Assembly: GCA_001698425.1 (NCBI GenBank)
Contig: MBRE01000087.1
Coordinates: forward strand, 37,017-75,915
Origin: Oscillatoriales cyanobacterium USR001
Lineage (GTDB): Bacteria; Cyanobacteriota; Cyanobacteriia; Cyanobacteriales; Microcoleaceae
Direction: 5' to 3'
Length of the DNA: 38,899 nt
The notes under the pieces are model-generated. The model saw only the letters and a program-made list of their open reading frames with translations. It made no database searches and was not told where the DNA came from. The stretch's first letter is position 1. Every line of letters begins with the position of its first letter. Below are positions 17,457 to 25,726 of the stretch, piece by piece. Made by a program: the position numbers and the translations under genes.

Positions 17457-20168
17457 TTACAACCAATTTCCCACCAAAATAAACGGAGCCCAATAAAAAG
17501 GATGCTCATACCGAGGTTGCTTTAAAAGAGCTAATTGACTAAGGCGTAAAGCCTCAGCTTTACTTACATTAGGTTGAGCAAGTTCTCGGTAAAATTCCGC
17601 CATCAATTTAGCCGTAGATTCATCGCGTACCGACCAAAGTGTTGCCAGGGTACTACTTGCACCAGAGCGCACTGCTACACCTGCCAAACCCAAAGCCGCC
17701 CTGCTATCCCCGGCCGCAGTTTGACACGCACTAAGTACCAGCAAATCAACCTTATTTACATCATCTTTTCCCTTTGAACCTCTAAGTAACTTCTCAAAAT
17801 CTCTGACATTAATTTTTTCATTCCAAGTCAGAATAAAAGTTTCTTCAGGATTAGAACTAAACTGACCGTGAGTAGCTAAATGAATCACAGGAAAAGAGGT
17901 TTTATTAATTTGGTTTTGCAAATTAACCTCACTAAAATCCTGATTTAAAAGGACTTGAGATGGAATCTCTAAACCAATTTTATCAATTTCTGATTTCACG
18001 CCAGGTAATGCCGAAAAACCTTGCCTAGAGTCAGTTAAACCCGCTGTTAAAGCCTTGATTTTTCTGCGACTCAGAGAGCGCGTTTCTAGTAATTGCAAAC
18101 CCGGAGTAATGGCAATGCTATATTTTTCAACTAAATATTGTTTGCCATCATAGAGCGCCGCCATCGGCAAGTTTCTGAGAGTTCCATCCAATACAAACAC
18201 CAAGGTTTTTATTTGGTTACGAGCTAATTCTTTTTCTGCTGGTTTAATTAACCAATTATAAACTTCTTGGGAAATTCGGAGGCGCTTCTGATTAGAGAAA
18301 GCTGGATTTAAAGATTGTAACATCTCGTCAAGTTTTGTTTCCAAATTGCTCTGAGGTAATTTAGTTTCATAATAGCTTAAAGGTTGTTTTGGTAGTGAAA
18401 GAATCACCGCCAATCGTTCTGCTAAAATAATCGGATAAACTACCGCTGCTTGGGGATCGATTTCATCAATTTGTTGCGGTTTAACATCTAAACAAGCTTC
18501 TCGGAAAAAGTTATCTAATTCTGCTAATTGCAAGGCTTCAATTAATCTTCTGGCTTCCTTAAGATTAGCTTGACTAGGGTTAGAGTCTAACAGCAATTCG
18601 ACTAATTCTCTGTAAACTGGTTCAACACTTTGGCGATAGGAAAACTGCACGTCAGGGTTAATAGTTACTAAGTCGCTGCGAAGAGACTGGAGGGTTTTTA
18701 CTGATTCTGAATAAGCGATTATTGCTCTTGGCATATCGCCCTGTTGTTTATAAATTCTGCCTAATTGCCATTGCCAACGGGCAGCAATATTATCAGCATT
18801 AATACCTTGGGCTAACATTAAAGCTTGGCGAGTTAATTTTTGTGCTTCTTCCCACTGTGCTGACTTTTCATAAAGCTTGCCTAACTCTCCTAAAGAATAT
18901 GATTCAGCTTTTAAGTCTTGCAATTCTTTAGCTTGTTGAATAGCTGTAGCTAATATTTCAGCGGCTGAGTTTTTGGTAGTATATTTGTCTTTTTTTGCCT
19001 CTATTTTTGTTAAGCTTTGGGCATAATTTACGAGGGCGTAAATTGTATTGCGACTGGGTTGTAGTTGGCTAATTTGAGTTTCTATCTCTGGTAATAATGT
19101 AGAAATATTTGCTAATTCTTGAGATTCTATGCTCAAGCTTAGTTGGTTAAGTAATGCCTGTATTTGGGTATAATTTGTGTTGCAATTATTCTGATTGTTG
19201 CTACAGGTAGAAACTTGAGTTACTTTTTGGTAATAGGCTAAAGCGGTTTTTAAGTCTTGCAAAGCTCTAGCGGTATTTCCTAAACTTAATAATGTGGCAC
19301 TAAGTTCTTGTTTTTCAATAGTAACTGTCCCTGAATTTTGGGTTTGTAGCTGCTGAGTAACTGTCAAACTTTGCTCTAAAATTTTTTGCGATTCCCGTAA
19401 CTCGCCGATCGCTTGTAGGGCTACTCCTAAACTTCTTAATCCTGTGGCTTTAAGTAAAGAATTAGGTTGAGATTGCAATTTTTGATTAGCTTGCTCTAAG
19501 GTAGATTTGGCACGGCGATATAATCCCAAGGTTTGTAAGGCTTGGGCTTGATTAATTTGAGTAGTTAAAATTCCCGTTTCTGAGCCAGCTTTGGTATAGG
19601 TGATTTCAGCTTTTTTCCAAGTATCGAGGGCGCTTTCTGTTTGTCCCTTGACTAATTGTAAACGCCCTTGGATATTTAAGGTATGAGCCATTACCAAGGC
19701 GGCGGCAGAAGTGTTGAGTGATGAGTTATTAATTAAGTTGAGGCTGGAGACGATCGCGGTTTCTGCTTCTGGCAAAAGTCCTAATTCTTGATAGGCGAGG
19801 GAGATATAACTTAAACTGAGGGATTGATTGAGCAAATCGCTTTTTGCTGCGTAATCTTGAGCCGCATTTTGCCAAAGCTTCACCGCCTCGGAAAACTTAC
19901 CTGCTTCATAGAAGATTCTACCTTTTTCGATTAAGTTGGTAGTAGAAATTGAGGGAAATCGATCGACAGAGTTTGGGGGTTGCTGTGCTGTTGCGGGAAC
20001 AACTATTGTCACCAGCAACAAACTTAGCAATCCCAAACAACAGAAAGACTGGAAATTGTGGGTACAATTTCGGAAAAAAATCCTGAGCGAGTTTGCTAAA
20101 CTTGTAGAATTAAGGATCGCGTTCAAAAACAAGAGAATTTTTATTTTCACTTGAACATTCACTCCCAA
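17457..20168 (-). CDS. Exported TPR-CHAT domain protein
   Basis: A 903-residue protein with a CHAT (caspase-HetF-associated, clan CD) peptidase domain at its C-terminus. A hydrophobic signal ('CLGLLSLLLVTIVVPATAQQ', about residues 43-62) is followed by TPR-like helical repeats (about 75-530) such as 'AGKFSEAVKLWQNAAQDYA' and 'ALAYYQKVTQ'. The CHAT domain (about 600-903) carries the catalytic pair His767 ('IHLATHGQF') and Cys815 ('LVLSACQTA') and ends 'HPFYWAPFILVGNW'. Both catalytic residues are intact. Peptidase activity and target are inferred, not known. The start is uncertain: the longest frame begins TTG at 20168, no ATG precedes the signal, and GTG 20162 or a later codon is possible. 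It is upstream of, and on the same strand as, DUF928 and the CHASE2 cyclase. Confidence 0.9.
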   Translation of the reverse strand: MGVNVQVKIKILLFLNAILNSTSLANSLRIFFRNCTHNFQSFCCLGLLSLLLVTIVVPATAQQPPNSVDRFPSISTTNLIEKGRIFYEAGKFSEAVKLWQNAAQDYAAKSDLLNQSLSLSYISLAYQELGLLPEAETAIVSSLNLINNSSLNTSAAALVMAHTLNIQGRLQLVKGQTESALDTWKKAEITYTKAGSETGILTTQINQAQALQTLGLYRRAKSTLEQANQKLQSQPNSLLKATGLRSLGVALQAIGELRESQKILEQSLTVTQQLQTQNSGTVTIEKQELSATLLSLGNTARALQDLKTALAYYQKVTQVSTCSNNQNNCNTNYTQIQALLNQLSLSIESQELANISTLLPEIETQISQLQPSRNTIYALVNYAQSLTKIEAKKDKYTTKNSAAEILATAIQQAKELQDLKAESYSLGELGKLYEKSAQWEEAQKLTRQALMLAQGINADNIAARWQWQLGRIYKQQGDMPRAIIAYSESVKTLQSLRSDLVTINPDVQFSYRQSVEPVYRELVELLLDSNPSQANLKEARRLIEALQLAELDNFFREACLDVKPQQIDEIDPQAAVVYPIILAERLAVILSLPKQPLSYYETKLPQSNLETKLDEMLQSLNPAFSNQKRLRISQEVYNWLIKPAEKELARNQIKTLVFVLDGTLRNLPMAALYDGKQYLVEKYSIAITPGLQLLETRSLSRRKIKALTAGLTDSRQGFSALPGVKSEIDKIGLEIPSQVLLNQDFSEVNLQNQINKTSFPVIHLATHGQFSSNPEETFILTWNEKINVRDFEKLLRGSKGKDDVNKVDLLVLSACQTAAGDSRAALGLAGVAVRSGASSTLATLWSVRDESTAKLMAEFYRELAQPNVSKAEALRLSQLALLKQPRYEHPFYWAPFILVGNWL

Positions 20169-20237
20169 ATAGTTGGTCTATTCTAGCCCACTTTGAAATA
20201 AATGCAAGTGCGATCGCTATGCAAAATTACCCTGAAT

Positions 20238-20516
20238 TTAAGAATGCTTGGTAATCTTGATAAATGATGTCATCAAGTTTCTGTACTCTTTCTGAGTAAT
20301 ATTGCCCTCAGTGCAAATTTGAGACAGACAAAGTTTTAGAGCGCTAAATGCTGTTTCTACAGCAATCCAGTGCTCACCGGCGCAGATAGCTTGCTCTGAT
20401 GTGGGGTAATATTCTTTGGATGTCAGTATAGCCCCTGTCGGCAGGAGCACTTGCCACTTCCAACGATTATTTGTTGGTAAGGGGGAAACCGGGAATCTGT
20501 AGTTTTCTTCAAACAT
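20238..20516 (-). CDS. Small conserved-looking hypothetical protein
   Basis: A 92-residue protein starting 'MFEENYRFPVSPLPTNNRW' at ATG 20516; an in-frame TTG at 20531 could add five residues. The middle 'WKWQVLLPTGAILTSKEYYP' looks like a small beta-rich fold and the C-terminal half is helical. I do not recognise the family. No signal peptide or membrane segment is visible. It is on the same strand as the CHAT gene but separated by about 70 bases with a HIP1 site. Composition and codon use look like a real gene rather than a shadow frame. Confidence 0.6.
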   Translation of the reverse strand: MFEENYRFPVSPLPTNNRWKWQVLLPTGAILTSKEYYPTSEQAICAGEHWIAVETAFSALKLCLSQICTEGNITQKEYRNLMTSFIKITKHS

Positions 20517-20815
20517 CGGCTTGCTTCTCAAACAACTTTAATATTTTTTTTATAATTTTACAACAAAAGCCTACATAGAATATTCAGTAATCTGGTAAAG
20601 ATAGCATCTTTACGTATTTAGCAATTTTATAGTAAGCGATCGGGAAGGTATTTGAACGAAGTTACGCCCTTCCAGCCTACGAAAAATCAAGGAATTAATA
20701 ATAAGATTAAACGCACTTTATTCACTCTGCTATACTTGTCTCAGTTGAGAGAGATAAGGAGTTAAAGGAGATGACTCTTAATCTCCAGGTTAGTAGTGTG
20801 ATGGTTAGGGTATGA
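20517..20815. other. Intergenic region before tRNA-Lys
   Basis: About 300 bases without a clear gene. A short inverted repeat GTAAAGAT-AGC-ATCTTTAC lies at 20595-20613. Near the tRNA, AAGGAG at 20765-20770 precedes an ATG at 20771 that opens only 14 codons before a stop. The same stretch (20772-20790) is an inverted near-copy of the anticodon arm of the neighbouring tRNA gene. Confidence 0.5.
20772..20790 (+). repeat. Inverted partial copy of the tRNA-Lys anticodon arm
   Basis: TGACTCTTAATCTC (20772-20785) matches exactly the complement of 20847-20860 inside the tRNA gene. The identity continues as AGGT (20787-20790) after one mismatch. A 14-base exact inverted match 60 bases away is very unlikely by chance. 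Confidence 0.7.
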
Positions 20816-20889
<74 letters not shown>

Positions 20890-21001
20890 GTATAAAATCT
20901 ACTATAGCATAACAAAATTGCCGAAGCAACATTAATTTACAAAAATTTAGAGCCTGAGTGCGATCGCCATCTCAAAGTCTCACAATGAATCGCACTATAA
21001 C

Positions 21002-21823
21002 CTATTTACCTAATTCTTGAGAACGTAAATAAGCCGCTTTCACCGCCTCTATTAATGCCGAGCGAAAACCTGCTGTTTCTAGTTTAGCTATTCCCGCAAT
21101 TGTTGTACCACCAGGACTCGTAACTCGATCTTTCAATTCTGCGGGGTGCATACCCGTTTCTTCTAACAGTTTTGCCGTCCCTAATACCGTTTGCAAAGCT
21201 AATTGAGACGCGATCGATCTTGGCAATCCTGCATAAACTCCGCCATCTGTCAAGGCCTCAATCAAAATTGCCACGTATCCCGGACCGGAACCCGAAAGCC
21301 CCGTTACCGCATCCATCATACTTTCCGGCACTTCTACGACTTTTCCCACCGCCTGAAAAATGCCTTTAGCTAACTTTAAATGATGGGATTGAATGTGTTT
21401 TCCCGGCGCGATCGCACTCATTCCTGCCCCCACAGTCGCCGGCGTATTTGGCATCACCCGTACCACCGGAAAACCGGGAAAAGCCGCCTCTAACTTACTC
21501 AGAGGTACACCAGCCAAAATTGACACGATCATCGGCTGAAACCCTGAATTGTCAGCCATATCATTTTCTGCCAATTCCGCCGTCACCTCTGCAAAAACCT
21601 GGGGTTTAATTGCCAAAAATATCACTTCCGTTGCCACAGTCACCTCGCGATTATTTTCAGTTACACCCACACCATAACGCTCAATCAAAAAATCCCGACG
21701 TTGCGGCTGCGGCTCGCTCACTAAAACTTCTTTTGGTTGATAAATTTTTTCAGTAATTAAACGAGATAAAAGAGCTTCCCCCATCACACCGCCACCAATC
21801 ATGCCAAACTTTATAATAGTCAT
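21002..21823 (-). CDS. proC: Pyrroline-5-carboxylate reductase
   Basis: A 273-residue cytoplasmic enzyme that reduces 1-pyrroline-5-carboxylate to proline with NAD(P)H, the last step of proline synthesis. The N-terminal Rossmann fold has 'KFGMIGGGVMGEALLSRL'; 'VRVMPNTPATVGAGMSAI' and 'GLSGSGPGYVAILIEALTDG' follow. The family signature near the C-terminus is 'LKDRVTSPGGTTIAGIAKLE'. Length is normal. It is the last gene of the pipX-pipY-sepF-proC run. The region directly upstream of its ATG is a heptamer array (21824-21991) with no Shine-Dalgarno sequence. Confidence 0.96.
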   Translation of the reverse strand: MTIIKFGMIGGGVMGEALLSRLITEKIYQPKEVLVSEPQPQRRDFLIERYGVGVTENNREVTVATEVIFLAIKPQVFAEVTAELAENDMADNSGFQPMIVSILAGVPLSKLEAAFPGFPVVRVMPNTPATVGAGMSAIAPGKHIQSHHLKLAKGIFQAVGKVVEVPESMMDAVTGLSGSGPGYVAILIEALTDGGVYAGLPRSIASQLALQTVLGTAKLLEETGMHPAELKDRVTSPGGTTIAGIAKLETAGFRSALIEAVKAAYLRSQELGK

Positions 21824-21991
21824 TTGTTATTTGTTATTTGTTATTTGTTAACTGTTATTTGTTATTTGTTAACTGTTATTGGTTATTGGTTATTTGTTAA
21901 CTGTTATTGGTTATTGGTTAACTGTTATTTGTTATTTGTTATTGGCTAACTGTTAACAAATAACAGCTAACCAATAACAGTTAACAGCTAA
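21824..21991. repeat. 24-unit heptamer array between sepF and proC
   Basis: The whole 168-bp gap (24 x 7) consists of heptamers of the types GTTATTT, GTTAACT and GTTATTG. The last third is in the opposite orientation (AACAAAT, AACAGCT, AACCAAT), so the array can fold into a long imperfect hairpin. It touches the proC start codon and the sepF stop codon. Confidence 0.9.
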
Positions 21992-22603
21992 CTACTGTAC
22001 CATTTGTACTGGTTCAGGCTGCCAAATTGGTGGTTTGGGAGATGTAACATGAGGCCGACCTTGGGGTGAGGGTACTTCGTGAACTACACCAGATTGAGTC
22101 CGCACTTGCACGCAACTAGGAGTAAACAAGAAAATACTTTCACCAATTCGCTCTTGATGACCGTCTAAGGCGTAAGTTCCACCGGCAACAAAATCAACTG
22201 CTCTCTGAGCTTGATCTGGGTCCATAATTGTCAGATTCAAAACTACAGACTTGCGTTCTTTCAGGGCGCGAATTGCGGCGGGCATTTCTTCAAAAGTGCG
22301 CGGCTCCATTACCACCACTTCTGAAACTCCATTCATCGCTCCTGGCATTCCAATCACATTATTCATTACTGAACCTACTCCACTTATTGGTGCAACAACA
22401 TCTGTACTTGGCGATCCCACTACAGGCCGCTCCCGTAAACGGCGGCTACTGCGGCGCTCTTCCTCTGGAGGAATAGCTGAGGGTGGCTCTTGTGGTTGGT
22501 AAGCGTTTGGATAACGCTCTCCTTCTGTTTCTTCGTACTCATAATCGTACTCAACAGAATTATTCCATCCCATAAAATCTTGCAGTTTAGAAAAAATGTT
22601 CAC
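21992..22603 (-). CDS. sepF: Cell division protein SepF
   Basis: A 203-residue protein that binds FtsZ and the membrane and helps assemble the Z-ring. The N-terminus 'MNIFSKLQDFMGWN' is the amphipathic membrane-binding helix. An acidic and proline-rich linker covers about residues 18-95. The folded SepF domain (about 97-180) includes 'VVVMEPRTFEEMPAAIRALK', 'VVLNLTIMDPDQAQRAVDF' and 'IFLFTPSCVQV'. Cyanobacterial SepF was first described as Cdv2. It follows pipY, as is common in cyanobacteria, and precedes proC. Confidence 0.95.
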   Translation of the reverse strand: MNIFSKLQDFMGWNNSVEYDYEYEETEGERYPNAYQPQEPPSAIPPEEERRSSRRLRERPVVGSPSTDVVAPISGVGSVMNNVIGMPGAMNGVSEVVVMEPRTFEEMPAAIRALKERKSVVLNLTIMDPDQAQRAVDFVAGGTYALDGHQERIGESIFLFTPSCVQVRTQSGVVHEVPSPQGRPHVTSPKPPIWQPEPVQMVQ

Positions 22604-22708
22604 GTTTCACCCTCCATCACAACTTAAATTTGCCCTGACTATTTGACTAATCATAATATTGACGTAAATCGTCATCTGTGATTTTTTATTTGCGATCGCC
22701 TATCTTCG

Positions 22709-23377
22709 TTAGTACCTCCTCTCGCCAAATAAGATTTGTCCTAGCCGTACCATCGTAGCACCTGCCTGAATCGCTAGTTGATAATCTCCTGACATTCCCA
22801 TCGAAAGTTCCTGCATTTTAATGTTAGACCAATTTTGCTGGCTAATTTTCTCGGCGAGTTCGCGGGCTTGGTTAAACAGACTGAGGATTTGTGAGTCATC
22901 TAATCCTAAAGGTGGAATTGTCATCAATCCTTGAATTTTCAGGTTTTGGCACTGATTGAGTTCTGGCAATTCGGTTAATAATTCTGTTACTGTCCAGCCA
23001 TATTTGTCGCGATCGGGTAAAATTTTTACTTGTAAGCAAGCTTGAGGTTGGCAGGAAAGTTCTTCTGCTAAACGATTCAAACGTTGAGCTAGTTTCAAGT
23101 TATCCACAGAATGAATCCATTGGAATTGCTGCAAGGCTTTAACTGCTTTATTCGCTTGCAAATGGCCAATTAAATGCCAAGTAATATCTGGTAAATCTTG
23201 CAGTAGAGCTTGTTTTTCGGCAGTTTCCTGAATGCGACTTTCGCCAAAATCCCGGATGCCGGCGGCATAAGCTAAACGTATTGCCTCAACAGATACCTGT
23301 TTGCTGACGGCAATTAACCGGACATTGGGAGGTATTTGCTGTTGAATATTGGCAATACGAGAGGCAATTTCAGTCAT
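22709..23377 (-). CDS. pipY: PLP homeostasis protein PipY (YggS/PLPBP family)
   Basis: A 222-residue single-domain fold-type III PLP-binding protein that helps control pyridoxal phosphate and amino or keto acid pools; it is not known to be an enzyme. 'VRLIAVSKQVSVEAIRLAY' carries the PLP-binding Lys. 'FGESRIQETAEK', 'WHLIGHLQANKAVKA' and 'LSMGMSGDYQLAIQAGATMVRLG' are family signatures. I use ATG 23377 ('MTEIASRIANIQQ') instead of TTG 23392. In many cyanobacteria pipY directly follows pipX in one operon; here a ParDE pair separates them. Confidence 0.94.
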   Translation of the reverse strand: MTEIASRIANIQQQIPPNVRLIAVSKQVSVEAIRLAYAAGIRDFGESRIQETAEKQALLQDLPDITWHLIGHLQANKAVKALQQFQWIHSVDNLKLAQRLNRLAEELSCQPQACLQVKILPDRDKYGWTVTELLTELPELNQCQNLKIQGLMTIPPLGLDDSQILSLFNQARELAEKISQQNWSNIKMQELSMGMSGDYQLAIQAGATMVRLGQILFGERRY

Positions 23378-23434
23378 AGCAGTGGGAAGCAATTTGGCAA
23401 TGGATTTTAATCTGGAATGAAAAATAAATATGGT

Positions 23435-23731
23435 TTAGTTTTGCCTAAAAATCTCTTCAAGATCGCGAGAGCCACGTAGCACCCGAATTACATCAATGCC
23501 ATTCCCAATCTCTCGGTAAAATACTAAATAGTTCCCGATGGGAAAGCTTTGCAACCCTTCTAATAGCTCGTTTCGCTTTTTTCCCAGGTCTGGGTTTCTT
23601 GCCAGTGTTTGCAATTTACCCTCAATTTTGTCTAAAAATTCATCTGCCCGTTCGGGACTATCATCTGCAATAAATTCCCAAATATCCAGCAGGTCTAGTT
23701 CAGCTAACGGACGTTTGATCGCAATTGCCAT
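23435..23731 (-). CDS. ParE/RelE superfamily toxin
   Basis: A 98-residue protein of the ParE branch of the RelE/ParE superfamily. Motifs are 'RPLAELDLLDIWEFIADDSP', 'FLDKIEGKLQTLARNPDLGK' and a C-terminal 'VFYREIGNGIDVIRVLRGSR'. ParE toxins typically inhibit gyrase, while RelE-like relatives cut mRNA; sequence alone does not settle which. Its ATG overlaps the antitoxin stop by one base (TAATG), the normal coupling of such pairs. It lies between pipX and pipY. Confidence 0.88.
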   Translation of the reverse strand: MAIAIKRPLAELDLLDIWEFIADDSPERADEFLDKIEGKLQTLARNPDLGKKRNELLEGLQSFPIGNYLVFYREIGNGIDVIRVLRGSRDLEEIFRQN

Positions 23732-23988
23732 TACTGATTTTTCCTCTGCTGATGGCGTTGTCTTGCATTTGTCTTAATTGTCTGAATATTCAGAGGAGTC
23801 GATTCTCCGCTATCGAGTCCAGCTTGAATATCTTGCCGTAACTCTTGCAATCGAATTTGTTGAAGTTGCTCCCGTTCTTTGAGTAAATGCAACCCCTCAC
23901 AAATTATTTCACTGGCAGAGTAATATAGCCCGCTGGAAACCTTTTCTTGGATGTACTTTTCTAGCTCTGGTGTCAGAGATACATTCAT
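23731..23988 (-). CDS. ParD-type antitoxin
   Basis: An 85-residue antitoxin with an N-terminal ribbon-helix-helix ('MNVSLTPELEKYIQEKVSSG', then 'YYSASEIICEGLHLLKERE') and a flexible C-terminal toxin-binding tail. A strong Shine-Dalgarno GGAGG lies eight bases before ATG 23988. RHH antitoxins normally repress their own promoter; the operator should be in the 80 bases upstream, which also hold a heptamer array. It is coupled to the toxin gene downstream. Confidence 0.88.
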   Translation of the reverse strand: MNVSLTPELEKYIQEKVSSGLYYSASEIICEGLHLLKEREQLQQIRLQELRQDIQAGLDSGESTPLNIQTIKTNARQRHQQRKNQ

Positions 23989-24020
23989 GTCTGAATCCTC
24001 CTATAACTTGGACTATCCTA

Positions 24021-24067
24021 TAACAACTAACAACTAACAACTAACAGTTAACAACTAACAGTTAACA
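24021..24067. repeat. CAACTAA/CAGTTAA heptamer array
   Basis: About six heptamers sit between the pipX stop codon and the ParD gene, matching on the opposite strand the GTTAGTT/GTTAACT family seen at 3204 and 21824. Confidence 0.85.
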
Positions 24068-24068
24068 A

Positions 24069-24338
24069 TTATTGAAAAGTTCGTTGATGAATTATTTGTA
24101 GTTGTTCATAATCTTGAGTTTTTCCACTGCGGCGAAGGGTCCGCAAGCGAATTTCTACCATCAGGCGAGCATCAGAGCGACTAATAGGTTCAAATTTCAG
24201 ACCGGTTGGGCTATTTGTAACCAAGAAAAATAGGCGCTGGGCGTATAGGGTAGTAAATAATTCCTGGCTGTCTTCAACCTGGCATACTCTGAAAAGAAGA
24301 CCAAAATTTGGATGATTCAGGTAGGTTTCGGTACTCAT
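24069..24338 (-). CDS. pipX: NtcA co-activator and PII-interacting protein PipX
   Basis: An 89-residue cyanobacterial regulator. It switches between binding NtcA with 2-oxoglutarate (co-activation of nitrogen genes) and binding PII when nitrogen is plentiful; it also binds PlmA. The Tudor-like/KOW N-terminal domain contains 'YLNHPNFGLLFRVC' and 'ELFTTLYAQRLFFLV', with 'GLKFEPISRSDARLMVEIRL' at its end. A C-terminal helical tail follows. Length equals that of known PipX. It is followed not by pipY, as expected, but by a toxin-antitoxin pair. I saw no clear NtcA site (GTA-N8-TAC) in the 190 bases upstream. Confidence 0.95.
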   Translation of the reverse strand: MSTETYLNHPNFGLLFRVCQVEDSQELFTTLYAQRLFFLVTNSPTGLKFEPISRSDARLMVEIRLRTLRRSGKTQDYEQLQIIHQRTFQ

Positions 24339-24416
24339 TCAGCCTCAAATTTAACAAATAATAGTAAGGGTTTCAACTGTTTATAGCCGGAGTTTTTTGG
24401 GGACTTGGTGTAAGGG

Positions 24417-24450
24417 GCGATCGAGGTGAATATTTGATCATCTCGATCGC
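24417..24450. terminator. Hairpin between ecfT and pipX
   Basis: A 13-bp stem GCGATCGAGGTGA/TCATCTCGATCGC with one G-T pair closes an 8-nt loop. It lies downstream of ecfT and upstream of pipX on the minus strand. There is no T-tract, so it may be a weak terminator, an RNA-stability element, or paired HIP1-like sites. Confidence 0.45.
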
Positions 24451-24529
24451 GGCTAAGGTTTATTGTACATTAATGTTGCACCGATGAGATTTTAAAGAAA
24501 ATAAAAAACTGCCAACTCTCACTAGGGAC

Positions 24530-25525
24530 TCAACTTTGCCAACCCCAAATCAAACGAAATCCCCAGAAGAGGGCTAAAAAGCCAAGGGCTAACCAGTCAA
24601 GGGCTTGGAAGCGTAACTGATGCCATTCTACACGGTGAATGTCGGGACTGGTGAAGCCGCGAACTTTCATGGCGCTGGCGATTTGCGCGGCCCGCAGTAA
24701 TAAATTTTCAAGGAGTCTTTCAGCTACCATTAACCAAACTTGGGCGGTGCGACGTAAACCTAATTTTTTCCAGTTAATCGCCCGTGTACTTACCGATCGC
24801 ACTAGGTTTTGTATTTCTTCTAAAACTAGGGGAATAAATCGCAAAGATAATGTTAAGGTGAGGGCGATTTCGGTAACTGGCCAACGAAACCATCGTAGGG
24901 GCTGCATTAAGTTTTCTATGCCTGCGGTAATTTCTTCGCTGGCGGTGGTTAAAAGGTACAGATTTGTGCTGTAAATTACGGTAAAAAATAGGGTGCTAAT
25001 GCGGATGGCTAAATCGAGCGATCGCCTGGTAATTTTTACAGGTCCTGAGTTGAAAAGAATGTAATTGTAATCTGTGGGTTGTGGTAATTCTTTTAGGGTT
25101 GGGGTTGGTGAGATTTGGGGGGTGGGTTTGATACCGAAACCAAAGGGATTGTACCAGGGATGGGGTGCGGGGGGTTTGGGAGGGGTTGGCGATTGTTGGG
25201 CAAAGGCTAGTTCATCGGTGGGAAGGCGCGGTTGGCTGTTTGTCCCTAGTCCGTCGGGGGCGATCGCGCTTAGGGCAAATACTAGGAAACTAAATGTTAA
25301 TAATAATCCCATTTGCTGTTTCCAAACTCGCAGGGGAATTAAGGCGGTGATTGTTAGTAATATTAACATTCCTACGATTGTCAAACGCCAGAAGGGATTA
25401 GCTAAAACTGGTGTAATTAAAAATGTCATTAACCAAGCTAATTTTACTCTGGAGTCTAGGTGATGGAGCCAGGTTATCGGTTGTTCTAAGTATAGTCCTA
25501 AAGGTAGCGATCGCAGTAAATCCAT
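24530..25525 (-). CDS. ECF transporter T component (CbiQ/EcfT family)
   Basis: A 331-residue integral membrane subunit that couples ATPases to substrate-binding S components in energy-coupling-factor vitamin or metal transporters. Hydrophobic helices lie near residues 28-48, 50-66, 72-90, 175-195 and 305-328. The coupling helix carries 'RAAQIASAMKVRGF', including the conserved A-x-x-x-R-G motif; 'NLLLRAAQ' precedes it. A proline-rich cytoplasmic or periplasmic loop (about 97-150) is a lineage extension. No ATPase or S component is adjacent, so the substrate is unknown. The order der-ecfT-pipX is common in cyanobacteria. Confidence 0.88.
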   Translation of the reverse strand: MDLLRSLPLGLYLEQPITWLHHLDSRVKLAWLMTFLITPVLANPFWRLTIVGMLILLTITALIPLRVWKQQMGLLLTFSFLVFALSAIAPDGLGTNSQPRLPTDELAFAQQSPTPPKPPAPHPWYNPFGFGIKPTPQISPTPTLKELPQPTDYNYILFNSGPVKITRRSLDLAIRISTLFFTVIYSTNLYLLTTASEEITAGIENLMQPLRWFRWPVTEIALTLTLSLRFIPLVLEEIQNLVRSVSTRAINWKKLGLRRTAQVWLMVAERLLENLLLRAAQIASAMKVRGFTSPDIHRVEWHQLRFQALDWLALGFLALFWGFRLIWGWQS

Positions 25526-25638
25526 TTTCTATTTTAGGTATTTATATGTACGAGACTGGTTATTTTAACTATTAGTTTATCACACTTCTGAGGCATCCGT
25601 AACAACAGTAAAATCAATATTTAATCTTTTAAGTTAAC

Positions 25639-25689
25639 CACAAAGACACCAAGACACAAAGTATTTCTTAGTGTCTTGGTGTCTTTGTG
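25639..25689. repeat. Long perfect hairpin, CACAAAGACACC type
   Basis: CACAAAGACACCAAGACAC (25639-25657) pairs perfectly with 25671-25689 around a 13-nt loop. It lies between der and ecfT. A related direct sequence, ACCACAAAGACACAAGGACA, occurs at 15863-15882 beside the nested MITE. These are widespread intergenic repeats; a processing or termination role is possible. Confidence 0.7.
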
Positions 25690-25726
25690 TTTCAAACAGT
25701 TTTAAATTTAATATCGTGGTCACGCA

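Noticed and set aside
21824..21991. A CRISPR-like array between sepF and proC.
   Set aside because: The unit is 7 bp with no spacers.
24339..24529. An NtcA binding site (GTA-N8-TAC) upstream of pipX.
   Set aside because: I looked for it and found no match with correct spacing.
24530..25525. A cobalamin riboswitch or cobalt-specific assignment for the ECF T component.
   Set aside because: No riboswitch-like leader, ATPase or S component is adjacent, so the substrate cannot be given.
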